The notes: a model not told the origin generated them from the letters alone. Numbered from the stretch's first letter, positions 1-9,755 are shown. The stretch is 64,000 nt of DNA from Paraburkholderia caffeinilytica (GCF_003368325.1 NZ_CP031466.1:868001-932000), one strand, 5' to 3'. A program made the numbers and translations.

Positions 1-566
1 CGCTCGATACGGTGGCGATCTGGTGCGCGTTCTGCATGTGCCTGCTGGCGGTGTATAGCGCTTTCAGCTGGCTGCCGACGATGTTGAGCACGCAGGGCTT
101 GTCCGTGTCGGTGGCGGGCTCGGGGCTCACCGCGTATAACCTGGGCGGCGTGGTGGGCGCGTTGCTGTGCGCCGTCGTGATCGCACGCACAGGCTCGCGC
201 TGGCCGTTGATTCTCTGCAGCGCAGGTGGTGCGGCGAGCGCGTTGCTGCTGCTCGGCGTGAACATCGCCGACCACACCGGTTTGCTGATCTTCGGTCTCG
301 GCGTGCACGGCCTGTTCGTCAACGCCGTCCAGTCGACGATGTTTGCGCTGTGCGCTTACGTCTATCCGACCCGTGTGCGCGCCACCGGTACCGCATCGGC
401 GCTTGCCTTCGGCAGGCTCGGCGCGATTGCCAGCGCATTCGCGGGCGCGGTGGTGATCACGGCTGGCGGCGCATCGTCGTACCTGTGGATGCTCGGGATC
501 GCGATGGTGATCGTAATGGTCGCGCTGATGCTGGTCAAGCGTCATATTCCAAAGCCGGGCGTTTGA
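1..566 (+). CDS. MFS transporter, C-terminal part (cut by window start)
   Basis: This is the 3' end of a major facilitator superfamily permease whose start lies left of the window; the reading frame begins at base 3 and stops with TGA at 564-566. About six hydrophobic segments are visible. The stretch with RVRATGTASALAFGRLGA near residue 120 is typical of the aromatic acid:H+ symporter group (PcaK/MhpT-like) just before the last two helices. The protein would act in the inner membrane as a proton-coupled importer of an aromatic or other organic acid. Its substrate cannot be read from this half. A porin gene follows 210 bases downstream, probably with its own promoter. Confidence 0.8.
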   Translation, partial: LDTVAIWCAFCMCLLAVYSAFSWLPTMLSTQGLSVSVAGSGLTAYNLGGVVGALLCAVVIARTGSRWPLILCSAGGAASALLLLGVNIADHTGLLIFGLGVHGLFVNAVQSTMFALCAYVYPTRVRATGTASALAFGRLGAIASAFAGAVVITAGGASSYLWMLGIAMVIVMVALMLVKRHIPKPGV

Positions 567-776
567 GGGACGCAATGTCCTGAGTCGCGGCGATCGAGCG
601 TGATACGCGGATCGCCGCCATCTGAAGCAGTCAATCTTTAGCGTATCGGACGGCTCGAATAGCGGTCGGTATCGTCACGTCAGTCATTAGCATCGCTACA
701 TAAAAACGCTGCGTGCGAGTCGCATACGGATGGGTATGCGCTCACTCAAAGCACTATTCCAGGAGACACGGAGACA

Positions 777-1913
777 ATGAAATACAAACTCGCTTTGGGC
801 GGCATGCTGCTCGGTATCAGCGCTTCGTCATTGGCACAGAGCAGCGTGACGTTGTACGGGATCCTCGATACCGGCATCGAACTGGTCACGCATGCGAACG
901 CGGCAGGCGATAGCGTTGTGCGCGTGCCTGGCGTCACGGGAGAATTCCCGTCGCGCTGGGGGATTCGCGGCAAGGAAGGGTTGGGCGGCGGAGTGTCCGC
1001 TGTTTTCGTGCTGGAAAGCGGCTTTAACACGAAAAGCGGCACGCTCAACCAGGGTGGCCGGCTGTTTGGGCGGCAAGCCTACGTAGGGCTGGAGAGTCCT
1101 TACGGCGCATTGACTTTCGGCCGCCAGTACACAATGACGTATTGGGCGATACTCGATTCCGATCTGCTTGGCCCGGACATCTACGGCGGCACGGGGTCGT
1201 TCGATCAGTACATGCCGAGCGCGCGCAGCGACAACACGATTGCGTACAAGGGCACGTTCTCGGGCTTGACGTTCGGCGCGACCTATTCGTTCGGCCGCGA
1301 TTCAGCCGGCACGGGCAATTCGCCGGGGCAGGGCACCTGTGTGGGGTCGATTCCGGGCAGTTCGCAGAGTTGCCGCGAATGGTCGGCGATGTTGCGCTAT
1401 GACATGAACGGCTACGGCGTGGCGAGCGCCTACGACGAGCAACGCGGCGGCCCGGGCGCGGCCGCGAATCTGTACGACGGCACGGCCCCCTTTGCACTGA
1501 CACAATCCGGCGACAAGGACGTGCGGATGCAGTTGAACGGTTACGGACACATCGGGCCGGTAAAACTCGGGGCAGGCTGGCTTGGACGTCATGTCGAAAC
1601 GGTATCCCCTGCATTGCCGGATGTGCGTTCGAATCTGTACTACGTCACGGCCGCGTATAACGTGACGCCTGCCTTCATTCTGGACGGCGGCGTGTACCGT
1701 ATCATCAATCGCGCCGACGACACGCGCGGCACGATCGCCGCGCTACGCACGACGTATTTGCTGTCGAAGCGTTCCGCGGTGTACCTGCAGGGTGCGTATC
1801 TGTTCAACAGTCCGCATGCCGCCTACACGGTAAGCCAGGGTGGGGGAGGCACGACGCCGGCGCCTGGCATTGGGCAACTCGGCCTGATGGCCGGCATTCG
1901 CCATTCGTTCTGA
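777..1913 (+). CDS. Gram-negative trimeric porin (OmpC/Omp32-like)
   Basis: 378 residues, the usual length for Burkholderia general porins. A signal peptide (MKYKLALGGM... cleaved after SSLA) leads to the family opening QSSVTLYGILDTGIE. Further family marks are SRWGIRGKEGLGGG near residue 60, GRQAYVGLESPYGALTFGRQY near 100, and a C-terminal aromatic end GIRHSF used for outer-membrane assembly. It should form a 16-stranded beta-barrel trimer for diffusion of small, often anionic, solutes. An AGGAGA-type ribosome site sits ahead of the ATG. It may serve the upstream MFS transporter, but the two are not tightly coupled. Confidence 0.92.
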   Translation: MKYKLALGGMLLGISASSLAQSSVTLYGILDTGIELVTHANAAGDSVVRVPGVTGEFPSRWGIRGKEGLGGGVSAVFVLESGFNTKSGTLNQGGRLFGRQAYVGLESPYGALTFGRQYTMTYWAILDSDLLGPDIYGGTGSFDQYMPSARSDNTIAYKGTFSGLTFGATYSFGRDSAGTGNSPGQGTCVGSIPGSSQSCREWSAMLRYDMNGYGVASAYDEQRGGPGAAANLYDGTAPFALTQSGDKDVRMQLNGYGHIGPVKLGAGWLGRHVETVSPALPDVRSNLYYVTAAYNVTPAFILDGGVYRIINRADDTRGTIAALRTTYLLSKRSAVYLQGAYLFNSPHAAYTVSQGGGGTTPAPGIGQLGLMAGIRHSF

Positions 1914-2445
1914 GTGGTGCACAGATGTCAGCTATTGCTGATCTGTCATGGGCGAGCTTCGCTGCGTCGAACGCTCGCCGCTCACGCCGGCGCAGAGCCA
2001 GCATGATCATGGCGCTGAGCAAAAAAATGCTGCTCTCGTAAGGCAGTGCAGGCGTGCCGTCGTTGAGCAGGCCGAGCAGCGATGCGAGACTGACCGATTT
2101 CCAGAATAGACATCCCAGTCTTCCGATAGAGAAAAAAGTGTGTACTGGGTTCTGTCTATCGACCTCGATCGTGAGTGCTGGAGCAGCCTATTTTTTAACT
2201 ATCCGTGATCTTAAGGATCTCTTAAGGAGAGTTAAAAAGACCAGAAGAGAACGTTGACCGGATAAACCCGCTTGCGCGTAGAAGCGTCTTTTTCATAAGA
2301 CTGGCTTAAGGTTTCTCATCGCATTGAGAGCCGTCACCATTCAGTCACGCGCGCATGTTTCTATCTATTACGTTCCCTTACCGGCTACCTCGCAAATGAC
2401 GGTGCCGCTGTCTTCCACCCCGCATACCTGTTTCAGGAGACGAAC
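1914..2445. other. Intergenic stretch with a coding-like relic on the minus strand
   Basis: No convincing gene. On the minus strand the frame from about 2190 down to 1914 is open and protein-like: a hydrophobic segment around FFSIGRLGCLFWKSV, then SSIFLLSAMIMLALRRRERR, which resembles the last membrane helix and basic tail of a membrane protein. An in-frame TAG lies at 2188-2190 and there is no start codon with a ribosome site, so it may be the 3' relic of a deleted gene. The part from about 2200 to 2445 is AT-richer and likely holds the promoter of the next gene. Confidence 0.3.
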
Positions 2446-3534
2446 ATGCCCAGCATACGATCAGTTTGTGCAGTAAGCCGCATTTCCAGTCGCACCGCGC
2501 TGGCATTCGCCGCACTCTGTTTCGCGGCTGGCGGCGCCGAAGCGCAAACCTCGGCGAAGCCGATAGTCACGCCGGGCTTTAGCCTGACTGTATTCGCGGC
2601 GGGCTCCGGCGGGTTGCTCAGCGGACCGGACTCACTGGCCGTGCTCGATGGTCACGTTTGGGTCGGCTATGCAAACAACGGTGCCCCGGATGGTTCGAAT
2701 GGCGCGATGAGCGCGATAGTTGAATACTCGTCAGACGGCAGTGTCGTGAAGACTTACCAGGTCGCGGGACACAACGATGGCCTGAAAGTCAATCCGTACA
2801 CGCGCGAGATCTGGGCGATGCAGAATGAGGATGCGAATCCAAACCTGGTCATAATAAATCCCGCCACCGGCCAGGCATCCAAACCGTATTCATTCGGCAA
2901 GACACTGCACGGCGGCGGTTACGATGACATCGTATTCAAGGACGGCCAAGCCTATTTCAGTGCGTCCAATCCCACTCTTAATGCTAGTGGTAAGAATACG
3001 GGGCCCGCGATTGTCCGCGTTGTGCACCTTGATGCAAGCACCTACACGATCGACATCACTCCGGTAATGCGCGGCACGTTGGACGCCAGCAACATTCCGT
3101 TTGGCACGGTGGCAACCCTCAACCTGACCGATCCGGATTCGATGACGCTGACGCCGTCGGGTGACGTGCTGCTCGATGATCAGGGAGATGGTCAGCTTGT
3201 ACTGTTGCGCTCGTCGGGCGATGAACCGCGAGTGCAATATCTGCCGCTTCTCGGTAACGTGCAGGTTGACGACACGGTATTCGCCACTGCGCGACGGGGC
3301 TACCTGCTCGTGTCCGATACGAAGGCGAACATGGTGTACAAGATTAGTGCGAATGTCTGGCAGCGCGACGCGGCGTTCTCCGCATCGACGGGCGTGGCGG
3401 CTACGAGCGGTACGCCGGCGGTGCCGGCTTATGTCGGCCAACTTGATTTGCGTAGCGGAGCACTCCTTCCTTTGGTGACCAATCTGGTCAGCCCGCACGG
3501 CATGGCCTTTGTACCGACAGAGGACCAACAGTAA
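2446..3534 (+). CDS. Secreted protein of unknown function, beta-propeller-like
   Basis: 362 residues with a signal peptide: a basic start, the hydrophobic run ALAFAALCFAAGGAEA, and cleavage before QTS. The mature part has repeated short blocks of the kind found in NHL/SMP-30-like propellers: GPDSLAVLDGHVWVGY, DGLKVNPYTREIWAMQN, DPDSMTLTPSGDVLLDDQGDGQLVLL and SPHGMAFVPT. It is probably a periplasmic or secreted propeller that binds or hydrolyses a small ligand, but I recognise no catalytic set. The start is supported by CAGGAGACGAAC ahead of the ATG. The gene stands alone between intergenic stretches. Confidence 0.65.
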   Translation: MPSIRSVCAVSRISSRTALAFAALCFAAGGAEAQTSAKPIVTPGFSLTVFAAGSGGLLSGPDSLAVLDGHVWVGYANNGAPDGSNGAMSAIVEYSSDGSVVKTYQVAGHNDGLKVNPYTREIWAMQNEDANPNLVIINPATGQASKPYSFGKTLHGGGYDDIVFKDGQAYFSASNPTLNASGKNTGPAIVRVVHLDASTYTIDITPVMRGTLDASNIPFGTVATLNLTDPDSMTLTPSGDVLLDDQGDGQLVLLRSSGDEPRVQYLPLLGNVQVDDTVFATARRGYLLVSDTKANMVYKISANVWQRDAAFSASTGVAATSGTPAVPAYVGQLDLRSGALLPLVTNLVSPHGMAFVPTEDQQ

Positions 3535-3673
3535 CGGCCGCGCGTTGATTGCCGGACTACGTGGTCGCCGTAAGCAGTTTCGCGGCGATTGCGTTGGCCG
3601 AACGCCCGGCTGTCCGCTGGAGCGGACGCGGTCATGAAGGTAGCACGATCCGCTCGCCGACCGTATCGCTTCC

Positions 3674-4924
3674 TCAAGCGATTCCCAGTGCCTTCAATAT
3701 CGGTAGATGTATTTCGGCAAAGCGATTCGCTTTCGCAATCAGATCGCTGCGGGTGTTCAGCGAGCTAACGGAAACACCTTCCATGGCATGAGCCGGCGTG
3801 GGGCTCGTGTGTAAAGCAGCTTCGGCGAATTCGGCCCATTGTGTGGGTTCCCTTAAATGACGTCGCCTCGCCAACAGGAAGAGCTGCGGCACACGTGGAA
3901 TGAATACGCCCGATCCGGACACCGGACTGACCAGGAATTGTACGTCCCCATGCTGGAGCGCCTGTTCGCAAATGGCGGCGTTCAGCCTGTCCGATGACGG
4001 ACGAGCGAGGTCAACGTGCGCCTCGTCCTGTACATTCAGCAACACGCCGGCCCCCGCTAGCAACGTCACCGCCTTGACGATGAAGGGGAACGTAATCCCA
4101 ACTCCGCGGACGCTGTTTTCGATCACGGCGAGGCGTGCGGGTTGATGGCTGGCAAGCGCGTCGAGAATTGGACCATATGAGCTTTCCGGTAGCGTCGCTT
4201 CTCCCAACGCTCCGCGTACCGTCAGCAGGACCGAAGCTCTCGGTAGTGCCAGCAAGGCGCATTGAGCGGGGTTGAGATTGATTTCGTCAACGTGATCGCG
4301 ATAGTCCGCAGAACAGTCATAGGTCAAACCGCTCGCGGCAAGCGATGATGTGACCTGCGAGAAAGTCATCGGCTGCCAGTCGCGATTGAAGTACTCATGT
4401 GCGAGGTAGTGCGTGTTCTCTTTGCACAATGCGTCGACACGTTCATCCAGCTGCGGGTTGACCACTGCGTAGCCGGGTTGCGTCGCAACCACGGTCTTGA
4501 CGAAGTCCAATGCCGCTGCAATGTGCGTCCGGGCTTGCGTTTCGGCGGGCACACCGCTGTGTGCATTCAACCGCGCGCTCGCCTGGAAATGACAGTTCAT
4601 CAATTCGCGCACGGGCAACATCGCGGCCCACCCGGGCTGGGTGTTATAGCTCATATACACGACGCCGCCGTCATTGAGTTTGCGTCGTATGAAATCGGCG
4701 ATTAGCACACGGTTTTCGTCGGAAATCCAGCTCCAGATACCGTGCATGCCGATGAAATCAAAATTCGGCAAATCGTCTCGCGCACAGAATTCCGAGAAGC
4801 TTTCAGCGAACAATCTCGCCTGCGATCCGGCGCACTGTGTCAGTTGCCGTGCAAAGCTTGCATGCGACGGGTTGAAGTCGGTACCGAATGTTCCTATGCA
4901 GTTTCCCTTACGAATGACACTAAT
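3674..4924 (-). pseudogene. 5'-truncated SAM methyltransferase with regulatory domain
   Basis: The frame reads into the middle of a class I methyltransferase followed by a methyltransferase regulatory-like domain. GTDFNPSHASFARQL is the acidic-loop region after motif I, and FDFIGMHGIWSWIS and GGVVYMSYNTQPGW are later motifs. Upstream of GTDFNPSH the frame hits TGA at 4925-4927 with no ATG or GTG and no ribosome site. The glycine-rich SAM loop (motif I) and about 60 N-terminal residues are therefore missing. A TTG at 4811-4813 could start only a shorter, non-binding protein. I call it a relic. The divergent gene at 5004 is a different methyltransferase, so this is not one gene split in two. 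Confidence 0.65.
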
Positions 4925-5003
4925 TCAGGTTCTCATAAGGTAACTTCCTTTACATTCATGCACCGATGGTGATGCACCCACGCTACCTGTCGGCTGATCT
5001 GGG

Positions 5004-5990
5004 ATGAGGTTCGAGTCTTTGGTCATTCGATACACCTCGTTATCCAATCGAGATTCGTCCTTCTACATGAATAGCTCCGACGCCCAGCTGCAATCCGATG
5101 TGTGGTCCGACTGGTTGTTACATATTCGGCACGGAGGCGATCCAGGGCACGAACGAGCTCTCCACGACGAACTCAAACACCATATGGACCGCGTTCTGGC
5201 CGGCGCGAGGCTTACCCCTGGCATGACGCTCGCCGACATCGGTACCGGCGATGGGCTGATCGGTTTAAGCGCGATCGACCGCGTGGGCCCATCGCTGCGC
5301 GTGCTTATGACGGATATATCGGCACCTCTGCTTCGTCACACTGAAGCACTCGCAGTTCAGCGGAACATTCGGGATCAGTGCGTCTTCATCCAATGCTCCG
5401 CCGAATCGCTCGATGGCATTGAGGATGGCGCCGTCGATGCAGTCACGACACGAGCCGTTCTCGCGTATGTCCCGGACAAGATGGCCGCTCTGCGGGAATT
5501 TCATCGGATTCTCAGGCCCGGTGGCCGGCTATCGATCTCCGAACCGATTATGCGCGACGATGCAATCGAGGCAAGCTCGCTGCGGACAATCGTTGAAGGT
5601 CTGCCCGAGAAAGCCGGGGACAACTTCTTCCACCTGCTGCATCGCTGGAAATCCGCTCAGTTTCCCGATACTGAGGGAAAAATTGCTGCGAGTCCGATTG
5701 CCAACTACGGCGAACGCGATCTGGTTCGCTTCGCTTTAGATGCGGGGTTCGCGGATGTTCATATGGAGTTCCACATTGATGTCCGCCCCGCCGCGGTCGC
5801 CTCCTGGGACGTGCTCCTTGGCAGCTCGCCACACCCTTGGGCTCCGCGACTCGGCGACATTCTCGCGACGCAGTTCACGGTGGACGAACGACTATTCTTC
5901 GAACAGATCCTCCGCCCGCAAGTTGAAGGTCGCCGATTGGTCACGGCCGAGCGCACCGCTTACCTTACCGCGCTAAAGTCTCTTCGCTGA
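5004..5990 (+). CDS. Class I SAM-dependent methyltransferase
   Basis: Up to 328 residues. Motif I is TLADIGTGDGLIGLSA (about residues 75-90), the acidic residue at the end of strand 2 is in RVLMTDIS, and later motifs are DGIEDGAVDAVTTRAVLAYVPD and FHRILRPGGRLSISEP, typical of small-molecule (UbiE/COQ5-like) methyltransferases. The C-terminal third (about 190-328) is a less common extension. The ATG at 5067 (MNSSDAQLQ) is an alternative start that better fits where homology would begin. Neither start has a strong ribosome site. It lies next to the divergent methyltransferase relic, and its substrate is unknown. Confidence 0.75.
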   Translation: MRFESLVIRYTSLSNRDSSFYMNSSDAQLQSDVWSDWLLHIRHGGDPGHERALHDELKHHMDRVLAGARLTPGMTLADIGTGDGLIGLSAIDRVGPSLRVLMTDISAPLLRHTEALAVQRNIRDQCVFIQCSAESLDGIEDGAVDAVTTRAVLAYVPDKMAALREFHRILRPGGRLSISEPIMRDDAIEASSLRTIVEGLPEKAGDNFFHLLHRWKSAQFPDTEGKIAASPIANYGERDLVRFALDAGFADVHMEFHIDVRPAAVASWDVLLGSSPHPWAPRLGDILATQFTVDERLFFEQILRPQVEGRRLVTAERTAYLTALKSLR

Positions 5991-6149
5991 CGCACATAGC
6001 TGCTTCCATCACCTGGCCCTCTCGGCGGCGGCGCAAAATAGAAAAGTGGAGTTCGCGCACGAACTGGTCCGCGCGCGAGGGGCACTTCAGTTAGGCTACG
6101 CGCAAACGGATTTCTGTCGGCGTAGCTTTCAGCGTAACTCCAATATTCG

Positions 6150-6168
6150 AGCCTTTACAGTAAAGGCT
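6150..6168. terminator. Perfect palindrome abutting the gabD stop codon
   Basis: Arms AGCCTTTAC and GTAAAGGCT flank a single base. It sits directly at the end of gabD (stop complement 6168-6170). As RNA it can fold into a 7-8 bp hairpin, but no T-run follows. It may be a weak terminator or 3' stabiliser, or a protein-binding palindrome. Confidence 0.35.
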
Positions 6169-7628
6169 CAGATCCCGCCGACGCACATGTACTTGATCAC
6201 GACGTAATCGTCGATGCCGTAGTGCGAACCTTCGCGGCCAAGACCGGATTGCTTGACGCCACCGAACGGCGCGACTTCGTTCGAAATCAGGCCGGTGTTG
6301 ATACCCACCATGCCATATTCGAGCGCCTCAGCAACGCGCCAGACGCGGCCGATATCGCGGCTATAGAAGTACGACGCGAGGCCGAATTCCGTATCGTTGG
6401 CGAGGCGGATCACTTCTTCATCCGACGAGAAGCGGAACAGCGGCGCGAGCGGGCCGAAGGTTTCGTCGCGTGCGACCTTCATGGCCGGCGTGACATCGGC
6501 GAGCACGGTCGGTTCGAAGAAGCCGTGGCCGAGCGCATGGCGCTTGCCGCCGGTGACGATGCGAGCTCCTTTGGCGAGGGCGTCTTCGATATGCGATTCG
6601 ACCTTGAGCACGGCGGCTTCGTTGATCAGCGGACCTTGCGTGACACCGTCTTCGGTGCCGCGGCCGACCTTGAGCTGTTCGACGGCGATGCGCAGTTTTT
6701 CGGCGAATGCGTCGTAGACTTTATCGTGCACGTAGAAGCGATTCGTGCAAACGCAGGTCTGGCCGCTATTGCGATATTTCGATGCGATGGCGCCCGCGAC
6801 GGCCGCATCCAGATCCGCGTCTTCGAAGACGATGAACGGTGCGTTGCCACCGAGTTCGAGCGACACTTTCTTGACTGTCGGCGCGCACTGCGCCATTAGC
6901 AGACGGCCGACCGGCGTCGAACCGGTAAAGGACAGTTTGCGCACGATCGGATTGCCGGTCATTTCCGCACCGATGGCTTTCGGCTCGCCGGTGACGACGT
7001 TGAACACGCCGCGCGGCACACCGGCGCGCTCGGCCAGCACGGCGAGGGCGAGTGCCGAGAGCGGTGTGGCTTCGGCCGGCTTGACGATGATCGGGCAGCC
7101 TGCCGCGAGCGCCGGACCGACCTTGCGCGTGATCATGGCTGCCGGGAAATTCCACGGCGTGATGGCGGCGCAGACACCGATCGGTTCTTTCGTCACGACG
7201 ATGCGTTTGTCGCCTGCCGGCGTGGGGATGGTGTCGCCGTTGACGCGTTTGCCTTCTTCCGCGAACCATTCCAGGAACGAGGCGGCGTAGAGGATTTCGC
7301 CTTTCGCTTCGGCGAGGGGCTTGCCTTGTTCCGTGGTCAGGATCTTTGCCAGATCGTCGGCGTTTTCCAGCATGAGGTCATGCCATTTGCGCAGGATCGT
7401 GGCTCGGTGTTTTGCCGTGGCGGCGCGCCATGCTGGCCATGCGGCGTTGGCTGTGTCGATCGCACGGCGGGTTTCGGTTTCGCCCATGCGGGGCACTGTG
7501 GCGATTGTTTCGCCTGTGGCGGGGTTTTTGACTTCGAATGTGGCGTTGTTGTCGGCGGATTGCCATTCGCCGGCTATGTAGGATTTTGTTTTTAGAAGGG
7601 AAGGGTCTTTTAGGTCTAGTGTCGGCAT
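6168..7628 (-). CDS. gabD: NAD(P)-dependent succinate-semialdehyde dehydrogenase
   Basis: 486 residues, the normal length for GabD. It oxidises succinate semialdehyde to succinate, the last step of GABA degradation. Seen in order: ITPWNFPAAMITRK (substrate/cofactor region), FTGSTPVGR (nucleotide site), LELGGNAPFIV with the general-base Glu, GQTCVCTNRFYV with the catalytic Cys, and ETFGPLAPLFRF and PFGGVKQSGLGREGS near the C-terminus. The start ATG follows an AGGAG-like site. It shares direction with gabT, but the two are separated by a 0.7 kb inverted-repeat element, so co-transcription through that structure is doubtful. Confidence 0.93.
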   Translation of the reverse strand: MPTLDLKDPSLLKTKSYIAGEWQSADNNATFEVKNPATGETIATVPRMGETETRRAIDTANAAWPAWRAATAKHRATILRKWHDLMLENADDLAKILTTEQGKPLAEAKGEILYAASFLEWFAEEGKRVNGDTIPTPAGDKRIVVTKEPIGVCAAITPWNFPAAMITRKVGPALAAGCPIIVKPAEATPLSALALAVLAERAGVPRGVFNVVTGEPKAIGAEMTGNPIVRKLSFTGSTPVGRLLMAQCAPTVKKVSLELGGNAPFIVFEDADLDAAVAGAIASKYRNSGQTCVCTNRFYVHDKVYDAFAEKLRIAVEQLKVGRGTEDGVTQGPLINEAAVLKVESHIEDALAKGARIVTGGKRHALGHGFFEPTVLADVTPAMKVARDETFGPLAPLFRFSSDEEVIRLANDTEFGLASYFYSRDIGRVWRVAEALEYGMVGINTGLISNEVAPFGGVKQSGLGREGSHYGIDDYVVIKYMCVGGI

Positions 7629-7708
7629 TTTTTGGGGGCTCCTGGGTTTTTGAATTTAGGTTTTTTGCCTGCGGGCGGCTTTTTTGGTTGTTTGCCTGCG
7701 GTGTTGGC

Positions 7709-8418
7709 CTTTCCTTGAATTGCTAGTGGTCTATTAGCGTTCGCCCCTGTGCGGGGCAGGCACCTACTTTCTTTGCCGCCGCAAAGAAAGTAGGCAAAGA
7801 AAGCGGCTCACACCGCTAATGCTAAGTGGGCACCGTAGCTCGCACGCGGTAGTGGTGCATCTGGAATCGGTGTTCGTGCCCCTGCACGTGCGTGTGACAA
7901 GGGCGTCATTCTTCCGGCGGCGCTGCGCGCGCCGAAGAGCACTTCATAAAACCACCCGCTACGTTTTCGCACTCGGGTTTTGATCGGGACTGCGACTCGC
8001 CGTTACATCGGCACCGCCACCGCCACTACCACTGAGACTACGCTGCACCGATGTTTCATTCGGTCGGCGAGTTCGCTCTTTCACTCGGTTGCGAAGCTCG
8101 TCTCCAAGATACTTGGGCACTTGCCGAGGCGAAGCCGACGGCCCCACTGACTTGAACCGAAGCCCCTGGTTTCCCATGCAGACCCGTCCGCGACGCACGT
8201 AGTGCGGAGTGGGAGCTGATGAGTCCTTTGTCACTAACGAATGAAGGTGCACGAGCACGGATTCCAGATGCACCACTACCGGTTGCGAACCACGGTGCCC
8301 GCTTAGCATTAGCGGTGTGAGCCGCTTTCTTTGCCTACTTTCTTTGCGGCGGCAAAGAAAGTAGGTGCCTGCCCCGCACAGGGGCGAACGCTAATAGACC
8401 ACTAACAAATCAAGGAAA
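7709..8418. repeat. Inverted-repeat element, copy 1 (long TIRs)
   Basis: About 710 bases, bounded by near-perfect terminal inverted repeats of roughly 110 bases that continue imperfectly to about 170. Each TIR holds two hairpins. In the left one they are GCCCC/GGGGC at 7743-7757 and a 14-bp stem CCTACTTTCTTTGC with its complement at 7763-7794 around CGCC. A second copy lies in opposite orientation at 24943-25674. The match with copy 2 continues outward on this side through 8403-8469, up to the gabT stop. No transposase is present. An internal minus-strand frame (7959-8309, 116 codons) occurs in both copies but does not behave like a gene. It looks like a non-autonomous MITE-type repeat. Confidence 0.85.
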
Positions 8419-8471
8419 GGCACAAAAACCAGAACCACAGACAACAAAGCGCCGAGCAGGCAAAAAAACCA

Positions 8472-9755
8472 TCAAACAGCTACAGCAACACTTTCCTTAA
8501 GCACAGCTTCAAGAATCCCCATCGCTTCATCAAAAACGGAGTCTTGAATAGTAAGCGGGAACAGGAACCGAACGACGTTCGAATAAACACCACAAACCAG
8601 CAGCAACAACCCGCGCTCAAGCGCCCGAGCCTGCACCCGCTTGGTGAAGTCCGCATCCGGCTCGGTGCCACCTGCCTTGCAGAACTCAACAGCAACCATC
8701 CCGCCCGGCCCACGCACGTCGGCGATCTGCGGAACCTCGCTCTGAAGCGCGATCAGCTTCGCCTTCACGCGGTCGCCCAACACCGTAGCCCGCTCGCAGA
8801 GCTTCTCTTCATCGATGATATCGAGCACAGCATGGGCGGACGCAACCGCCAGCGGGTTACCCGCGTAGGTGCCGCCCAGGCCGCCAGGCGCCGCGGCATC
8901 CATCAGATCGGCACGGCCGACCACACCCGACAACGGCATGCCGCCCGCGAGGCTCTTGGCCATCGTCGTCAGATCAGGCACCACGTCATAGTGATGCATC
9001 GCAAACAACTTCCCGGTACGGGCAAAGCCGGTCTGCACTTCGTCGGCAATCAGCAAAATGCCATGCTCGTTGCACAGCTTACGCAGCGCGCGAACGAACT
9101 CGGCCGGCGCCGGATAGAAACCGCCTTCGCCCTGAACCGGTTCGAAAATAATCGCCGCGACGCGCTTCGGGTCGATGTCGGCCTTGAACAGAAACTCAAT
9201 GGCCTTCAGCGAATCGGCGGTTGTCACGCCGTGCAGCGGATTCGGGAACGGGGCGTGGAACACGTCCGCCGGGAACGGACCAAAGCCGATCTTGTACGGC
9301 GCAACCTTGCCGGTCAGCGCCATACCCATCATCGTGCGGCCATGGAAACCGCCGGTGAACGCGATCACGCCCGGACGGCCGGTCGCGGCTCGCGCAATCT
9401 TGATCGCGTTTTCGACGGCTTCGGCGCCAGTCGTGAAGAAGGCGGTCTTCTTCGGATAGTCGCCCGGCGCGCGCGCGTTGATCTTCTCAGCCAGCTCGAC
9501 ATACGACGCGTACGGCACGATCTGATAGGCGGTGTGCGTGAAATGATCGAGCTGGTCGCGGATCGCGGCCAGAATCTTCGGGTGACGGTGGCCGGTGTTG
9601 CATACCGCAATGCCCGCAGCGAAATCGATGAAACGGCGGCCTTCGACGTCCCACAGCTCGGCGTTCTCCGCGCGCTCGGCATAGAAATCGCACATCACGC
9701 CGACGCCGCGCGGTGTGGCGGCGTCCTTGCGGCTCTTCAGGTCAGCATTCTTCAT
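8472..9755 (-). CDS. gabT: 4-aminobutyrate aminotransferase
   Basis: 427 residues, a class III PLP aminotransferase. It converts GABA and 2-oxoglutarate to succinate semialdehyde and glutamate, feeding GabD. Visible motifs: ALWDVEGRRFIDFAAGI-type N-terminal region, TGAEAVENAIKIAR (PLP phosphate contact), FHGRTMMGMALTGK, IFEPVQGEGGF, LIADEVQTGFARTGK with the PLP-ring Asp, and TMAKSLAGGMPLSG with the Schiff-base Lys near residue 269. The ATG is preceded by AAGGAG. It is divergent from gabR across a 138-base gap that should hold its GabR-controlled promoter. The inverted-repeat element begins immediately after its stop. Confidence 0.94.
   Translation of the reverse strand: MKNADLKSRKDAATPRGVGVMCDFYAERAENAELWDVEGRRFIDFAAGIAVCNTGHRHPKILAAIRDQLDHFTHTAYQIVPYASYVELAEKINARAPGDYPKKTAFFTTGAEAVENAIKIARAATGRPGVIAFTGGFHGRTMMGMALTGKVAPYKIGFGPFPADVFHAPFPNPLHGVTTADSLKAIEFLFKADIDPKRVAAIIFEPVQGEGGFYPAPAEFVRALRKLCNEHGILLIADEVQTGFARTGKLFAMHHYDVVPDLTTMAKSLAGGMPLSGVVGRADLMDAAAPGGLGGTYAGNPLAVASAHAVLDIIDEEKLCERATVLGDRVKAKLIALQSEVPQIADVRGPGGMVAVEFCKAGGTEPDADFTKRVQARALERGLLLLVCGVYSNVVRFLFPLTIQDSVFDEAMGILEAVLKESVAVAV

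Noticed and set aside
2054..2257. 67-codon plus-strand frame between the porin and the propeller gene
   Set aside because: No ribosome site, biased and unstructured translation, and it overlaps the better minus-strand relic.
7709..8418. CRISPR or phage att interpretation of the repeated hairpins
   Set aside because: Only terminal inverted repeats, with no regularly spaced direct repeats and spacers.
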